Positions 51,491 to 63,510 of a stretch of DNA of 64,000 nucleotides are shown here, one piece after another. This DNA comes from Tubulanus polymorphus (taxonomy: Eukaryota > Nemertea > Palaeonemertea > Tubulaniformes > Tubulanidae). Location of the stretch: NCBI RefSeq assembly GCF_964204645.1, contig NC_134032.1:3376916-3440915 (forward strand), in the 5' to 3' direction. Both the position numbers and the translations under genes were made by a program. The notes beneath the pieces are model-generated. The model was not told the origin of the DNA, searched no databases, and saw only the letters and a list, made by a program, of their open reading frames with translations. Numbering within the stretch: the first letter of the stretch is position 1; each line of letters starts with the position of its first letter.

Positions 51491-51821
51491 TTATTACTAA
51501 TTTTTTAATTAAAATTGATATTGTTTTCAACTCGTTAATTACTCGTTACTTTTCATATTCTTTTAATTTTGTCATTTATTTTACATATTTTATTCATCGA
51601 AATCTATATAATTGATTTTCATACATATGATATTCATTTATATAATGTTCATATATATGAAATTATTAGAGTAATAAAGTATATGTTGTTTCATTTCAGA
51701 GGTTAAAAGGTTCAGTGAGTGAAAAATAAAAATAAATTCGAGCGTGTGAGAATTTATTCTTATTTTTTATGAGCTCGACCTCCTGTACGAAAAGATATAT
51801 ACCCTATTACTCTTCTAGTAG
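51347..51821. mobile_element. End fragment of a fourth AT-rich Polinton-like element
   Basis: The right edge reads TTTTTTATGAGCTCGACC... ACCCTATTACT, the same terminal motifs as element 3 (ATGAGCTCGACC and CCCTATTACT), though the sequence between differs. Its AT-rich interior carries a small minus-strand gene (51490) in AATAAATG context. The left side is cut by the dispersed repeat at 51324-51362. Confidence 0.6.
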
Positions 51822-52297
51822 GTCGATTGGACTTTTCACATTTCGTGTGACAGATCCGTGTGAGCATTTTACAAGTTCCACATTCTTAATCAATAAGGTC
51901 AAGGACACTAATTCATCACTATAGTCGCGATCACACGAAGACGTGATTTTTCGAGGGAAATATCAGAAACTGGGGCGCCCCAATCTCATGGATCGTGCTT
52001 AAAATTGTCTGTAAATCAAATATAAGTAGTAAGTAAATGTCATGGTGTATTGGGAAATTTAATGAGACTTGTTCATCCGAATTTCATTCGAATAAAGACA
52101 TTTCTGGAATCGATCTGCGTGCAGACATCCATAGCACGTATCAGTCGAAATTACTGCGAAAAGCCGATAGTAATCCGACGGGCCTAAGAAATGTATCGGA
52201 ATCTAAGAATAACACAACATGGATTTTATGACCGACATTTTTATTGGTTATTCAACCAAATTATAATATGTGCCTAGGCATCTCAATCGTTTCAAGT

Positions 52298-52585
52298 TTA
52301 GTTTAGTTTATAACAATCTTCATATTCGTTTGCTATCGATTTACACAGCGTTTCACAATGATCGGCACCACCATTACAATGTTCGGAATCGGCTTTCTTG
52401 AAACAATTGGCCGTCCCTTCAGCAAAAGGACACTGAAGTGTTTCTCCGTCATTTTCTTTTGCAGCACTTTCTTTGCAAGCCACAATCTTATCACTGTATG
52501 AATTACAACCGTCAGGTAAACCCGGCTTATGGCCAGCGGAAACCAGACCCAACGACAACACCATCACGGCTAATACCGTATGAAC
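52298..52585 (-). CDS. Secreted Cys-rich protein, last exon
   Basis: An exon opens after a CATATTCAG acceptor (52588-52586). It encodes the hydrophobic end of a signal peptide, VHTVLAVMVLSLGLVSAG, then a mature part of about 75 residues with eight cysteines (C at GCNS, VACK, LQCP, ANCF, EHCN, DHCE, LCK, DCY), stop at 52298. The spacing suggests four disulphides. Acidic and Lys-rich, it may be a mucus or immune-type secreted peptide, but the family is not recognised. The first exon (start Met) should lie upstream (above 52600) and was not found. Confidence 0.6.
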   Translation of the reverse strand, partial: VHTVLAVMVLSLGLVSAGHKPGLPDGCNSYSDKIVACKESAAKENDGETLQCPFAEGTANCFKKADSEHCNGGADHCETLCKSIANEYEDCYKLN

Positions 52586-52589
52586 CTGA

Positions 52590-54190
52590 ATATGAATGGA
52601 ATTAAATCAGGTCATCTTAAACATCGTCTATCATTAAATCAATTATCGTTACTGCTAAAATTGGTGGTGGTCCGTTCTATAATAGAAACGACTTATTCAA
52701 ACCGTCCAAAAATACTTCGGGTCCGTTATAAACGGACATGACTGCAGCCGCATTTACGCTACATATTGGGGTCCGTTCTTATTTGGCCCAGTAGCTAGCG
52801 TGACGCAACGGAGTAATTTTACAGGCCATTTCAGAGCAGTTGCTACTTTCACGGAAATGGTCCGTTCTAGACAAGATTTATCGTATCAAGACTGAAGCAA
52901 AGGTAAGCGCGTTCAACACTTTTGGTGCGGAAAAATTTGAACTTTTTTATTGAATTGTGTCCATGATAGACATTGCTCATCGTGATTTGTCAAACCATCA
53001 CAATTTAACCTTCATAAACACACTGTGACCCTGTGCACGTGATTTGGTACTTTATAACCAAATAATCTTTATAACCAAAACACAAAAATCGGATAAAAGC
53101 GGCATTAAAGACTTATTGGAAGAATGAATTCATTAAATAATGCATTCGTGTTGATTGGAATTGGCGATTGAAACAATTCACCCGCCACAGTAGAAAATGC
53201 GACCTCGACTGTCTAGAGCTGTCCCGTTGTATAATAGCGGGAAAACGTGACCCGAAATTACATTCGTTTTACAGAGCCTTTGAACGGCAGTAGCGAACGA
53301 ACTCATGATTTACCGATTTGCGGACCAGATTCGCAGAAAACTCTCAATCTCTGAACAAACCACATTGTTTAGAACTACGCAACTGGCAATTTTTCTATAG
53401 AAGAATTAGTTTTTTAAAAGAGTAGATTTGTATCTGAGTATCTCTAGAGAGTGGGTGACAGGTTGATTTGTATTCTACATTGATTATTTTCTCGCAAGGT
53501 CAAGGAAGAAAAAAAGTGGAAGTTTTATCAATGTTGCGGATGAATGATAAACAAAAATATAAATGACTAATTCATTCGGTAAACAATTGATAGGAGTATT
53601 CTAAGAGTAGAATACAACCAGCTACGTAGAAAAACCTAGCTCTTGCTTGATTATTTGATCAACAGTGAAGACCACAATATTGTAAATGCTGTGACAAATA
53701 TTTTTCAGATAACACGCAACTCAAAACGTACCACAAATTGGGGCATTAACAAATTGTCTTTGAAAAAGTAGCATTTAATACCGCTTAGTAGACATTTTAC
53801 AAACCATGGGTTGCATCACGATAAACACAGCATGTGCAAACTTGGCTTGGAAAAGCTATCAGAATGGCACAGTAGCTGCTATGATCTACGGATTGATTAT
53901 GACAATGTTCTACGTACGTGTCTCCGCCAACCTACCTTTATATTCATTGTTTCTGCAAATGAAGTGAACCCAAGTCAAAGTGACAAAGTATCGAAACTGC
54001 TTCACATTCTGAAGCTGAAAGAGCCGCGGCTTTTATTACGCGGAGCAAATCGATACACCACGGCACACCTGGCTCTCAACCTGTCAACTCGTCAAAGTCT
54101 CATTATGAAAGTGGTAAATCTTTTTTATCGAATTTATGCAATTTTCCTGAATAACCATAAACGCATTATCTAATATAAATTGCGTATCTT
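52590..54190. other. Mostly noncoding stretch
   Basis: Dispersed GGTCCGTTCT blocks recur near 52668, 52790 and 52858. A 120-codon frame at 53811-54173 has no known domain or clear splice sites. No supported gene. Confidence 0.4.
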
Positions 54191-54199
54191 ATCGAATTC

Positions 54200-55170
54200 T
54201 AAAAAGCTCTACAGGGGCGAATCCAATTGGACCTGTGGTTCGAGAAATGTTTGAAAAAGATACCTGCAGGCCCGCAGCGATGTCGGCGGCTGGTTCGTTT
54301 TTTGTTGGAAATAACCGAACGCAGATCTCCTAATGTTGTCGTCGCAGCAGCCCAAATCCTTGGAGTCGCCCCCTCTCCGAGCCACCCCTCTTCCTTGAAT
54401 TTTAGCCATAATACTTCCGTCGTCTCTGGTTCCAGGTCTACTAAAAAACTCAGTTATCGCAACGTCGAGACACCGCGAGATGCGATGCACCAAGATGTCG
54501 CACGTGCATTCCCTCATCATAGAAACCACAGTTTGCCGCAGCCACCTAATAATGACGCACACTTCTCACGCATCAGAACGAAGAAATTCGACTCCAGTCT
54601 CGGACTACCTCAATCGGGTCGACACGGTCTCCAACACTTATCAGGCTCGACGAGACCGATCCGCGAAGCAGACCAACAACATCGGATAAGACGGCTCGAG
54701 AACAGCACACACCGAGGCATCAATGACCCGTAGACAGCCTCACTACCACAATTTGTACCTTTCTTACAGGGATCTCCTACTGCCCGTGCACTAGTGGGGT
54801 CTCCAAAGCTTCGGTTTGGTCCCCTTACCCTTAACTTTAATTCTAACTCTAGGTTCCAGGATTTTTTCCAGGCGGGGTTCATAAAGAAAGTTAATGTTAA
54901 ACTGCCGACCAAAATCTCTAATGATAGGGGGCCTACGGCCTGTTGTTTGGCCAAACATACGATGATATTGCACCGATCATGTGGTACTGTCAGCAAGAGT
55001 CGTGAGTACATTCCTCCAAGAAGACGATTCAAAAAAATTTTGGAAGCTGATCAGAGGGTGGGATCACGACCCCTGAAACCCCCTTCTGGATCCGCACCTG
55101 GACTGCATGGCCCAAGGTAACCACTTGACCACTGAGCCCTTGCGACTCTCGGTCAGTGTGTAGTAATTGG
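54200..55170. repeat. Repeat-like region with a tRNA-like promoter at its right end
   Basis: Overlapping open frames on both strands and no domain point to a repeat rather than a gene. Near 55100-55145 the minus strand reads GGGCTCAGTGGTCAAGTGGT, an A-box-like tRNA promoter, which suggests a SINE head. Confidence 0.35.
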
Positions 55171-56261
55171 TGACCACCAGTTAGTAGGGTTCCCCTATTC
55201 AATACCCACTATCATTTTCCAATAATAACAAGAATGTGAAGAATATTTTCATCAGTATCGGGATTGCCATCACACCATTATTGTTCCGGTGGTAAAATTG
55301 CAAAGATCGACTTGAAAGGGAGTCGAATGTTAATGACGGGGTATAGACTGGTACTGATTTTAACCCTGGGCTAACTTCAATTCTTCATTTCAATTGTGTT
55401 TATGTTAATACTTGTCTATAAGACTAGCTCAATAGTTTGCTTTAAATACTATTTATACGTTTATATCTATTCCTTTAATGAAAAGGACTCGAGGAGTAGA
55501 GGCGAAATCGAAACACGTAAATAAAATCATTTTAATCACAGAAGATTATTATAGTTGCCTTGATTGATGTTATCTAATTTGCCTTAAATCGTGAATAATC
55601 CTATTACGCAGTAAGAAGTCCGTCCTTGCAGGTGTTTATTAAACGTCGATATTCATAAATCGGAAATTTTTTTTAAGGTCTGCAGATGAAACACTACATG
55701 AATGACGTGGCGTCTGGAATTACCATATAATTTCAGCTAGATATTGAATCATATATCATGCTGAGAAACATATAGCCGATTTACAGCAGCCATAATGGCT
55801 CTAGCGTTTCAGGCTCTTCTTTCATCAATTTAGCAATTATATCATGTTTATGATTTTCTGACTTTTCTAGAAAAACCTTCTTGTAATTCTGTTGATTATC
55901 ATATATTTTCAATTTTTTTGGTACATAAATCTATCTTCAATCAGATCCGACAACTAACAGACGAAACCATTTTAGAACCTCTGAATAACTGAATTATTAT
56001 AACAGAATTTGATGTTACAACGAAAGATAAAGGTATGAAATAAACGAAGATAACATATGACATGAACAATGAAGCAACGGTGCGCGTAACTTTTTCATTG
56101 AATGACGTCATAAGTTGTAAAATCAACGACTAGAAATGGTTAAAGACGGTTCTTTATTTCATTAGGGATAATCTCCTAAAAAATCATAGACCTTCCAGAG
56201 TGACTAGGTTGGAACACGAGGATAAAATAAACGAAAAAAATGCCGATAACCTTAAGATACG

Positions 56262-56335
56262 CCTTAAGATGGACTCGAACCTACGACCTCCAGCGCACCG
56301 ACAAGCACGCTAATCACTCGACCATAGACCAGTAG
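56262..56335 (-). repeat. tRNA-derived SINE head
   Basis: The minus strand reads TGGTCGAGTGATTAGCGTGC (A box) and, 30 bp on, GTAGGTTCGAGTCC (B box). The pseudo-acceptor stem does not pair well, so it is a SINE head and not a working tRNA gene. Confidence 0.55.
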
Positions 56336-57007
56336 TGGCTGAGGAAGTTTGTAAGTTTGTCTAGCGATTGAAGTGACTGGTGAAGTGACTCGGTGCATGG
56401 TGACTCTTGGCCGTTTCTATGGTCCGCTCATTCTATGGTTACTGCAGTACCTTATTGGCCCTAAACCCTCTCTGATTACGAGTCGCCCATTGTAAGAAAT
56501 CAAACTAATATAGTTTGTGTACGCTGCAGTTCATGTATTTCTTGCTATATTTGGCATGCATCAATCAATCTACGACATTTGATTTCACCTGTTTAGTTGC
56601 GGAATCGTCCATTATATGTATGGCGGTGTTATTTGCCAGTCGCCCGAATAAATGTTTCAATATTCTGGAGTTTGTAGGCCACCTACACATGTATCTCCTC
56701 TTCTTACGGCGACGCACCGGAGAGTGGCCATTTTTCTTTGTAGAACGTATCTTGCAGATAACAAATTTCTGTCGTTCTAAAAACAAATCGAAAAACAGTT
56801 TTAGTTTGAATGTTCACTTAGGAAAGTCGACTAGAGACCCTGTCTCCGGCTGAATGGTTGGGTTGAGCGAATTTTTCACGAGGCATTTGACAAATTTTCG
56901 GCGACTATCTTCACTGGCTGCTAAAGATATATCTACCGTTTGACTCGTCTGGATGTGTCGCACTTGGAGCTGGAGTCATGGTACTTGGAGTCGAAGTTAT
57001 CTTCGAA

Positions 57008-57270
57008 TTATGAGTCGATGTTGATGTTGGACGTTGGAGTCGTTGTCGTTGGAGCTGGTGTCATTGGAGCTGGGGTCGTTGGAACTGGAGTCGTTGGAGC
57101 ATGAGTCGTTGGAACTGGAGTTGTTGGAGCTGGAGTCGTTGGAGCCGGAGTTGTTGGAGATGTATCCGGTGTCATACAAGACACTTCTAAATCCTTCATC
57201 TCCAGGTTAGAATCGATCCCGTCAAACTGTTGCGTCACAATTTCATCCTTTATCACTTTTGTACAATTTA
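57008..57270 (-). CDS. Thr/Pro-rich exon, mucin-like linker
   Basis: After a GTTCTGTAG acceptor the frame reads NCTKVIKDEIVTQQFDGIDS, NLEMKDLEVSCM and then a tandem TTPAPTTPVPTT-type stretch (six-residue steps encoded by GGAGTCGTTGGA repeats on the plus strand), stop at 57008. Two Cys in the non-repeat part suggest an extracellular domain. Such Thr/Pro runs are sites of dense O-glycosylation in mucin-like and chitin-binding proteins. Upstream exons are not found. Confidence 0.5.
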
Positions 57271-57384
57271 CTACAGAACAAACGAGAAAATGAAGTTAAT
57301 CAACGCCTTGAAAAATAAAACATATTGCGTAATGTTGTCGATAACGAATTATGTGATACAAATTCTATGTTAAAAATAATATTA

Positions 57385-57770
57385 ACACGTTCCCAAATGT
57401 TTTGATACTTTCTCAGTTTGTATCAAAAATATTGCCAATTTCTGGTCCTTGAGTCCTGAAAAATGATAAATTTACAGCGCAAAATCGTACAAACGTGTCA
57501 ATTATACTTCTAAACACTTTATTTGCGGACCAGTTTATGAATTGAACGTGGGCCATAGAGCGCTATATCCGCCTATGATCTCAACTTTCAATTTATTACG
57601 TAAGCTATTCGTGAACAAAATGCGGTCGGCGCACAATAGAAACTTCGCTCTATTTATTCTTTCATTACCGCCGACAAAGAGGACCGATATTTCGCAAATT
57701 GGATTCGGGAGGTTTAAACCTCCCAAGGTCAAATCACTAAAATTGTGACCTTCGTGGAGATTATCTAAAA
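57385..57770. repeat. Dispersed repeat, inverted partner at 63125-63510
   Basis: About 390 bp, including GATACTTTCTCAGTTTGTAT, GTACAAACGTGTCAATTATA and GGGAGGTTTAAACCTCCC (palindromic), recurs in reverse complement at 63125-63510. Confidence 0.85.
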
Positions 57771-59644
57771 AGCCGATGGTAATCAAATTTAGCATAACTT
57801 TTTACCCAAACGTTCAATGGCATTCCTAAGTATTTGATGAAAGTTGAGAAATCATAAGATATTCATATAACCATGGACTCTAAAACCTAAATCGTATAAG
57901 AGTCTCTGATATAAAAAAAACTTCGCATAACGAAGAAGCAAAAATTCGAATCTGATTCATCTGTTTGGAATTGATTCTTATGAAATGGAAACAAATGCGT
58001 GAGCACCTACTCATTCATTCAATTTACTTTGCGGCTTTACAACGGCTATTTCACTGGTTCTGCGTGATGAGATAATTCTGATTAAAGTTATTGTAATAAT
58101 TTCTATATGTATATACGTAATGATACTCTTTCTGAATAAAGGATGCACGTTATTCGAATCCCCACCATTGTTCTCTACAATGTACGTTAATCAAACTCAC
58201 GATAAAACCAGATCCAAAACCATGGACTCAAAAACAAAGAATCCGTGGTCAAACATACAATTCTAATTTCCCCGTTAGTTCACTGATGCCGCCATCGAAT
58301 GCAAGGATTCTAGCCAATCAGAGAGGCGCATGTACACATCCATTGGCATGTTAGTTATAGTACAACTTAGACAATAATCAAGGTTCGAGCCAATGAACTA
58401 GAATATGTTCTTTCAACTAACTAGAATATGTTCTTTCATCGAATACAAATAACTCAGTAGTAGTCAGTTAGTTGAGTTTGTTTGACTTGATTTGTATTTC
58501 ATCAATCAATCTATTTCATTTTATTTTAAAGTACAAACTAAACGCTTGAATTGCTTATAACACGACCAGGTATGAATTAGAATAGATCGGCTTAATATTT
58601 CGAATGCAAATTTGGCGTTTAAGCAATCGGAAATTCGAAGTGCTTGAGAAATTTTTCAATACGCACATTACTTCGAATAGCGATAAGTTCATTGACACAT
58701 GTGACCATTGTTTTGTTACTTTCGATAGCGAGTCGAATAAGCTATGGGACAGCTAACGACAGCACAATCGCAATATCAACAGAAGTTCATTTTATCCTAC
58801 ATGATGAGGCTAAATTCAGTGAAATCGATCGTGTTCTGAAATATAAATTTTCCTGGATACATGTTGTTCATTGTAGCTATTCTATGCGGTTTTACATTAA
58901 CCTGCTATAACATATTGACCGTTTTCAAGAACCCAAAAATTTGCTGGGAATCTGTTTTTTTTTCAAAAACAACCCAAACCCGAAATTGTGTACAGTTAGT
59001 ACGCAGCGTATATAATGTCGGATTAGAGAATATTGAAAAAACTTTAAAAAAAGTTGAGTGAAGGGAAATAAGCTCAGCAGTGACAAATTGTCATTTCTAC
59101 CCTTCACGTGATTAATTGATGTCCAAATATGTTCTACCGTGAAAACTCTGCATTTAGCATCAAACGAATTTTTGTATACGTATCTCAGGATGCATGCTCT
59201 TCAAAAAGGTAGCCTATTAGGAAAAAACTTACCCGGTAAAATCCTAATTTGTCCTAAACGATATTCCAACTATTATTTTGTTAATTATTCAACTATCATC
59301 ACTAACTGGGTAAGTTAGTTGAACTTACATAAAGATATATCATTAGGGACACTTCAATTTCACACCATTCAATATCATAAGGGAACAAAATTCTTTGAAA
59401 CTTGGTTAATGGTAGTTCTTAAGACTAGGTTTTGTTTCCGGAATTTACTAAATGTACCAATTCTAATAATTCACTCATTGAAGCTTCTATACATTAGAAG
59501 CGAAAGCTCGTGCGTCGAAATAAATAGTTAACCTTTAAAGTACTACTTGTCTTTTCATTTAAATTCAAAATATAAGTCTTTATTGATTCTTTTTTGTTGG
59601 AATATGCATAACTTTTTCTGGGCAAATTTCTATATTCTGTCAAG

Positions 59645-59695
59645 TCATGGACTCTAAAACGATTTAGACATTAAAGCGTTTTAGAGTCCATGGTC
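59645..59695. repeat. Hairpin repeat CATGGACTCTAAAACG
   Basis: CATGGACTCTAAAACG and its exact inverse CGTTTTAGAGTCCATG enclose a 15-bp loop. Related half-sites CCATGGACTCTAAAAC and CCATGGACTCAAAAAC occur near 57870 and 58218, so it is a small dispersed palindrome. Confidence 0.65.
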
Positions 59696-60691
59696 AAGGT
59701 ATTTTGGCTATAACGAATATAACTAACTCCCTGGGGCAACGATGTGGCTGATGAAATGATCTCTCCCATTGTAATCCCACCATTTAATTACTCATTGTAT
59801 AACAACTCTCACAATTAAGCCTCGGACTCTTAAACGAATTATGAGTGCATGCTTTAGTATAGGCTCTGATATAGAGCATATTGTCTTGATTTAGAACATG
59901 TATGCATAAACTCTAGGCTGCAAAGAAATACGTTTTCAGCGGCTCTAATCGAGTTAAATCTTTCGTGATAGATTAACACAGAGAGGCGGCACACAATCGC
60001 TGCTTATTGACATTAGGCACAAGCCACTGTTATGTTCATTAGTAAAACTAATATAGAATGAATAAGTGAGGAGGGAAAATGTATAAATTAAATTTATAAA
60101 TGAATTTATAAGAATTTAGCATGCATCGGAGTGCACTTAAATTGGATTATTACAAAATAACTCACTTCAAAATTTATGATATTGTTTCATTGATATTTAT
60201 TACTTTAAAGCAATTCACTTTAAGAACTTTGGTCAACAATAAGTCTGACCTGCAAATCAAATCATCGGGAGACCAAATACTGTTTCAAAAAATTATATTG
60301 CTAATACATTCCTAATCTTAACCTTTCGCCATAAACCTACTGGATTTAGGGCCTGGGGCATTTTAGATGGTTGTAGGTAAAAATCCCCTAGGTAAAATCC
60401 TCACTTGGCGATTTTTCAAGAACATTTGAAAGCACGATATTTATTCAAACATATTCATCCACAATACAACTGCAATATATTTAACTGTGCATTGATCTCT
60501 TTTGTTGAAATAAATCTTTAAATAAATTCATAGAATAAATGAAATTAATGAACTTTTTATTCATACTATCTTTTCATAATTTTATTCATACTATCTTTTA
60601 ATTCGAACTAAATAACTCTTGTTAACTTGTGGTATAGTATGCTTATGATATGGATTCGATTTACGTATCAATATTTTCATGTTGACGGGGG

Positions 60692-60723
60692 CCTGATGAT
60701 GGCTAATAGCATTAGCCGAAACA
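60692..60723 (+). ncRNA. Hammerhead-like core in a Penelope-like end fragment
   Basis: CCTGATGATGGCTAATAGCA then TTAGCCGAAAC has CTGATGA, one extra T, a seven-pair stem GGCTAAT/ATTAGCC and GAAAC, the parts of a hammerhead catalytic core. The same layout is seen at 44625-44655 and 27580-27609. Stems I and III were not verified. Confidence 0.35.
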
Positions 60724-63124
60724 TTGCTCGTAGAAGATTTTTTGCTGAATTCATTGTGGGATTTGCCTCGTTATTCACCATACACGGATATTGTGTATTT
60801 ACTTCTCATTTTCATGTTGGTTTTGAACAACTTAAATTTTGCGATTCTAATACCTTATTAACTTTAGATGACAGTAATACCTTCAATTTACATGTAAAAT
60901 ATGATCACTGCTGAAAGTGTAATAAGGAATATATATTTACTCCAGTGACAATATTTTGATTCTAAGATTTAATTCAATCATCTAGTCCGAGTATGTATGG
61001 TAAAACTTCTGGCTAACCAAGAGCTAACCGAATACCGACAATAGAAGGTGGTCGCTTAAAAGTTAGTTAATTTACGCAACAGGAATCTATCTTGATTTCA
61101 AGGGCACTTCAATTAATCGTTTCAATAGTGACCACTGTAAATTAGCCAGTAGTTTAAATGACCGAATTCAATCAACCGATTCGTATCCTAAGAATGAGAA
61201 TTGTATCTAACCACAGTAGTTATTCCTCATCAAACGTTCGGTCATCATATTATACATCTATACATCATTACTATCATCTTTAGTTAACAGAAGTGCAATT
61301 AAATCTAGAATCTATGAGTTGAGTTTTTTTAGACATAATAAATTGTAACAAATAAAATGTAATAATAACAAAACTTCTTTACAGAGTTCAAAATATAAAC
61401 CAACAATCTCATCTCAAGCATGTACTAGCGATGACGCTATGGGATAAAACCAAGTCTCGATTCATTGCCTAAAACGTGGGTACATTCATTCAAATCAGGA
61501 CTAAAATACGCTTATATGAATATCTTGCATGATATCATTTTACATTACGGGTGTCTCATAGGCCTGGTTTTATTTGTACATTGTCATCAATTGATTAAAC
61601 ATCCCAAGTAACTTCTTTATTTACTTATGGCTTAATCACTGGTATTCAATAGCTAGTCGGCTATAGAAAGACTAACCCGATAAAATTCCATTAACCGTTA
61701 GTCCAGAGTCGAACACTGTTCGCGCGTTAATTCGCAACGATTTTAAAGAAAGAAAATGATTGCATGAAATCTACTTTTCGTATCAATCGGCGTCCAATCT
61801 CTTAAACATCCTACACAGTAGTGTAGTAGTTTGTGTCTATTTGCTTTTGCTGATGTCATTTAACATAACAATGGAAATGTATTCGTTTATTTGGAAATTA
61901 TATGAAGAAATGGAGTAATCATGTGACAAATCAAATTATTACTGCAAGGCAAAACATAGCGCACTTCAGATATATGATATGGTCTTAAAGACTTTTCATA
62001 TATTAACAGTCCAGTTTAACGTCTATTGATATGAATAGTCCAGTTTTGATATGACTGTGCCAACAGTTGGAATAAAACCTATGAAATCTAGGGGCATTTA
62101 TCTCATGAAATTTAGATTTGAGATAATTGTATTGTATTGTATGAGGATTAAACATTTCAATGGCTGGTGATTATTTGTGATAAAGTAATCAGTGAGATGG
62201 ACTGTTGATGTAGCCTTGATTGAGGCACTCGGGTCAGATAATATTTTTAGATAAAAAAGTGCATTTGTTAAAGCAGAACACATGATTTTAAACTAAATAT
62301 AAGTAGCTAAACCGTTAATTTTCATTCCTAATTTTCATCACTCCCGATTATCAAAAATAATTCAACAGTTTGATTAACGGATAGTTGCAGTTAACAACAT
62401 TTCTATCTGATAGAGAAGGTATACAGGTATACAGAGGAACAAGAAAAGAACATCCAACTAGACACTGGAAAATCTTTATTCGGGTTTTTTACCGGGAGCC
62501 TTTACCTTGGGGTATATTTAACTAGGGGATTTTTACTGAAAGGGACCTTTACGGGGCGAGTTTTTACCCGATCACATCGATTATTGAATGACATGTTCGA
62601 TAAAATCATGACAAAAACTGGTATCACTGGTTCAATTTGCTAATTTTCGCTATTCGGGTGGTTCTGTAGATTATTGGCTATACCGTTGGTAACTGACTAG
62701 CTATTTGTATCACTGATCGGACTGTGAAAATATAGCTTTGACAAAACCACAACGAGAAATGAATCACATGCAATATTTTACTCGAAAACGAGCTTAACCA
62801 TGGAATCAGTAACGTATTTTCACAGTCCATGGCTGAAATGACGCTGTTGAAAAAATCAATGAGAAATACTGCCTCCGATTTTTATGACGAAAATATAGGA
62901 ATAAATTCCGAACAGAATCAAATCAGGTTGTTCTTATTGGTATTGTGTATACATTTCATTTATTAGATATTTCAAGTAATTCGTGTAATTAGGATCCAAT
63001 AATGGGTTTTTCTTTCGGTTTTACGTAATTTACAACTTACCAAATATGGACTACATGGTTTGACATTAAAACCAGTGAGCATTATGGTATCAAGTTCAAC
63101 CAAAATTGATAACGATCGGCCTTT

Positions 63125-63510
63125 CGTAGAATCTCCCTGAAGGTCACAATTTTAGTAAATTGACCTTGGGAGGTTTAAACCTCCCGAATCCAATTAGCAA
63201 AATATCGGTCCTCTATGTCGGCGACAATAAAAGTACCATGCGCGTAACTTTCTATTGTGCGCCTGCCGCGTTTTGGGCACGAGTAGCTCACGTAATCTTA
63301 ATTGAAAGTTGAGATCACAGGCAGATATTGAGGTCTATGGCCCACACATAACATCATAAATTGGTCAGGAAATAAAGTGTTTTGTGGTATAGATGACACG
63401 TTTGTACGATTTTACACTGTAAATTTATCATTTTTTAGGACTTAAGGACCAAATATCGGCAATATTTTTGATACAAACTGAGAAAGTATCAAAACATTTG
63501 AGAACGCGTT
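63125..63510. repeat. Dispersed repeat, inverted copy of 57385-57770
   Basis: See the partner entry. Similarity ends near 63510 (CATTTGAGAACGCG). A cluster of TCTCGCGAGAACC-like direct and inverted motifs follows at 63535-63690. Confidence 0.85.

Larger units (their letters stand above)
57800..63120. other. Mostly intergenic DNA
   Basis: Apart from the short repeats listed, no gene is supported. A direct duplication of TAGAATATGTTCTTTCA lies at about 58399-58440. Open frames (for example 58644-58910 and 60627-60914) lack domains. Confidence 0.45.

Noticed and set aside
54227-55032. Long overlapping ORFs on both strands (up to 168 codons)
   Set aside because: Low-information sequence open on both strands, next to a tRNA-like promoter; more consistent with a repeat.
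56262-56335. A tRNA gene on the minus strand
   Set aside because: A and B boxes are present, but the acceptor stem does not pair; treated as a SINE head.
56515-56853. 112-codon ORF with hydrophobic start
   Set aside because: An antisense frame is equally open, no signal cleavage site or domain is visible, and no splice context is found.
60627-60914. 95-codon ORF
   Set aside because: It spans a Penelope-type terminal motif with a hammerhead-like core, so it is noncoding element sequence.
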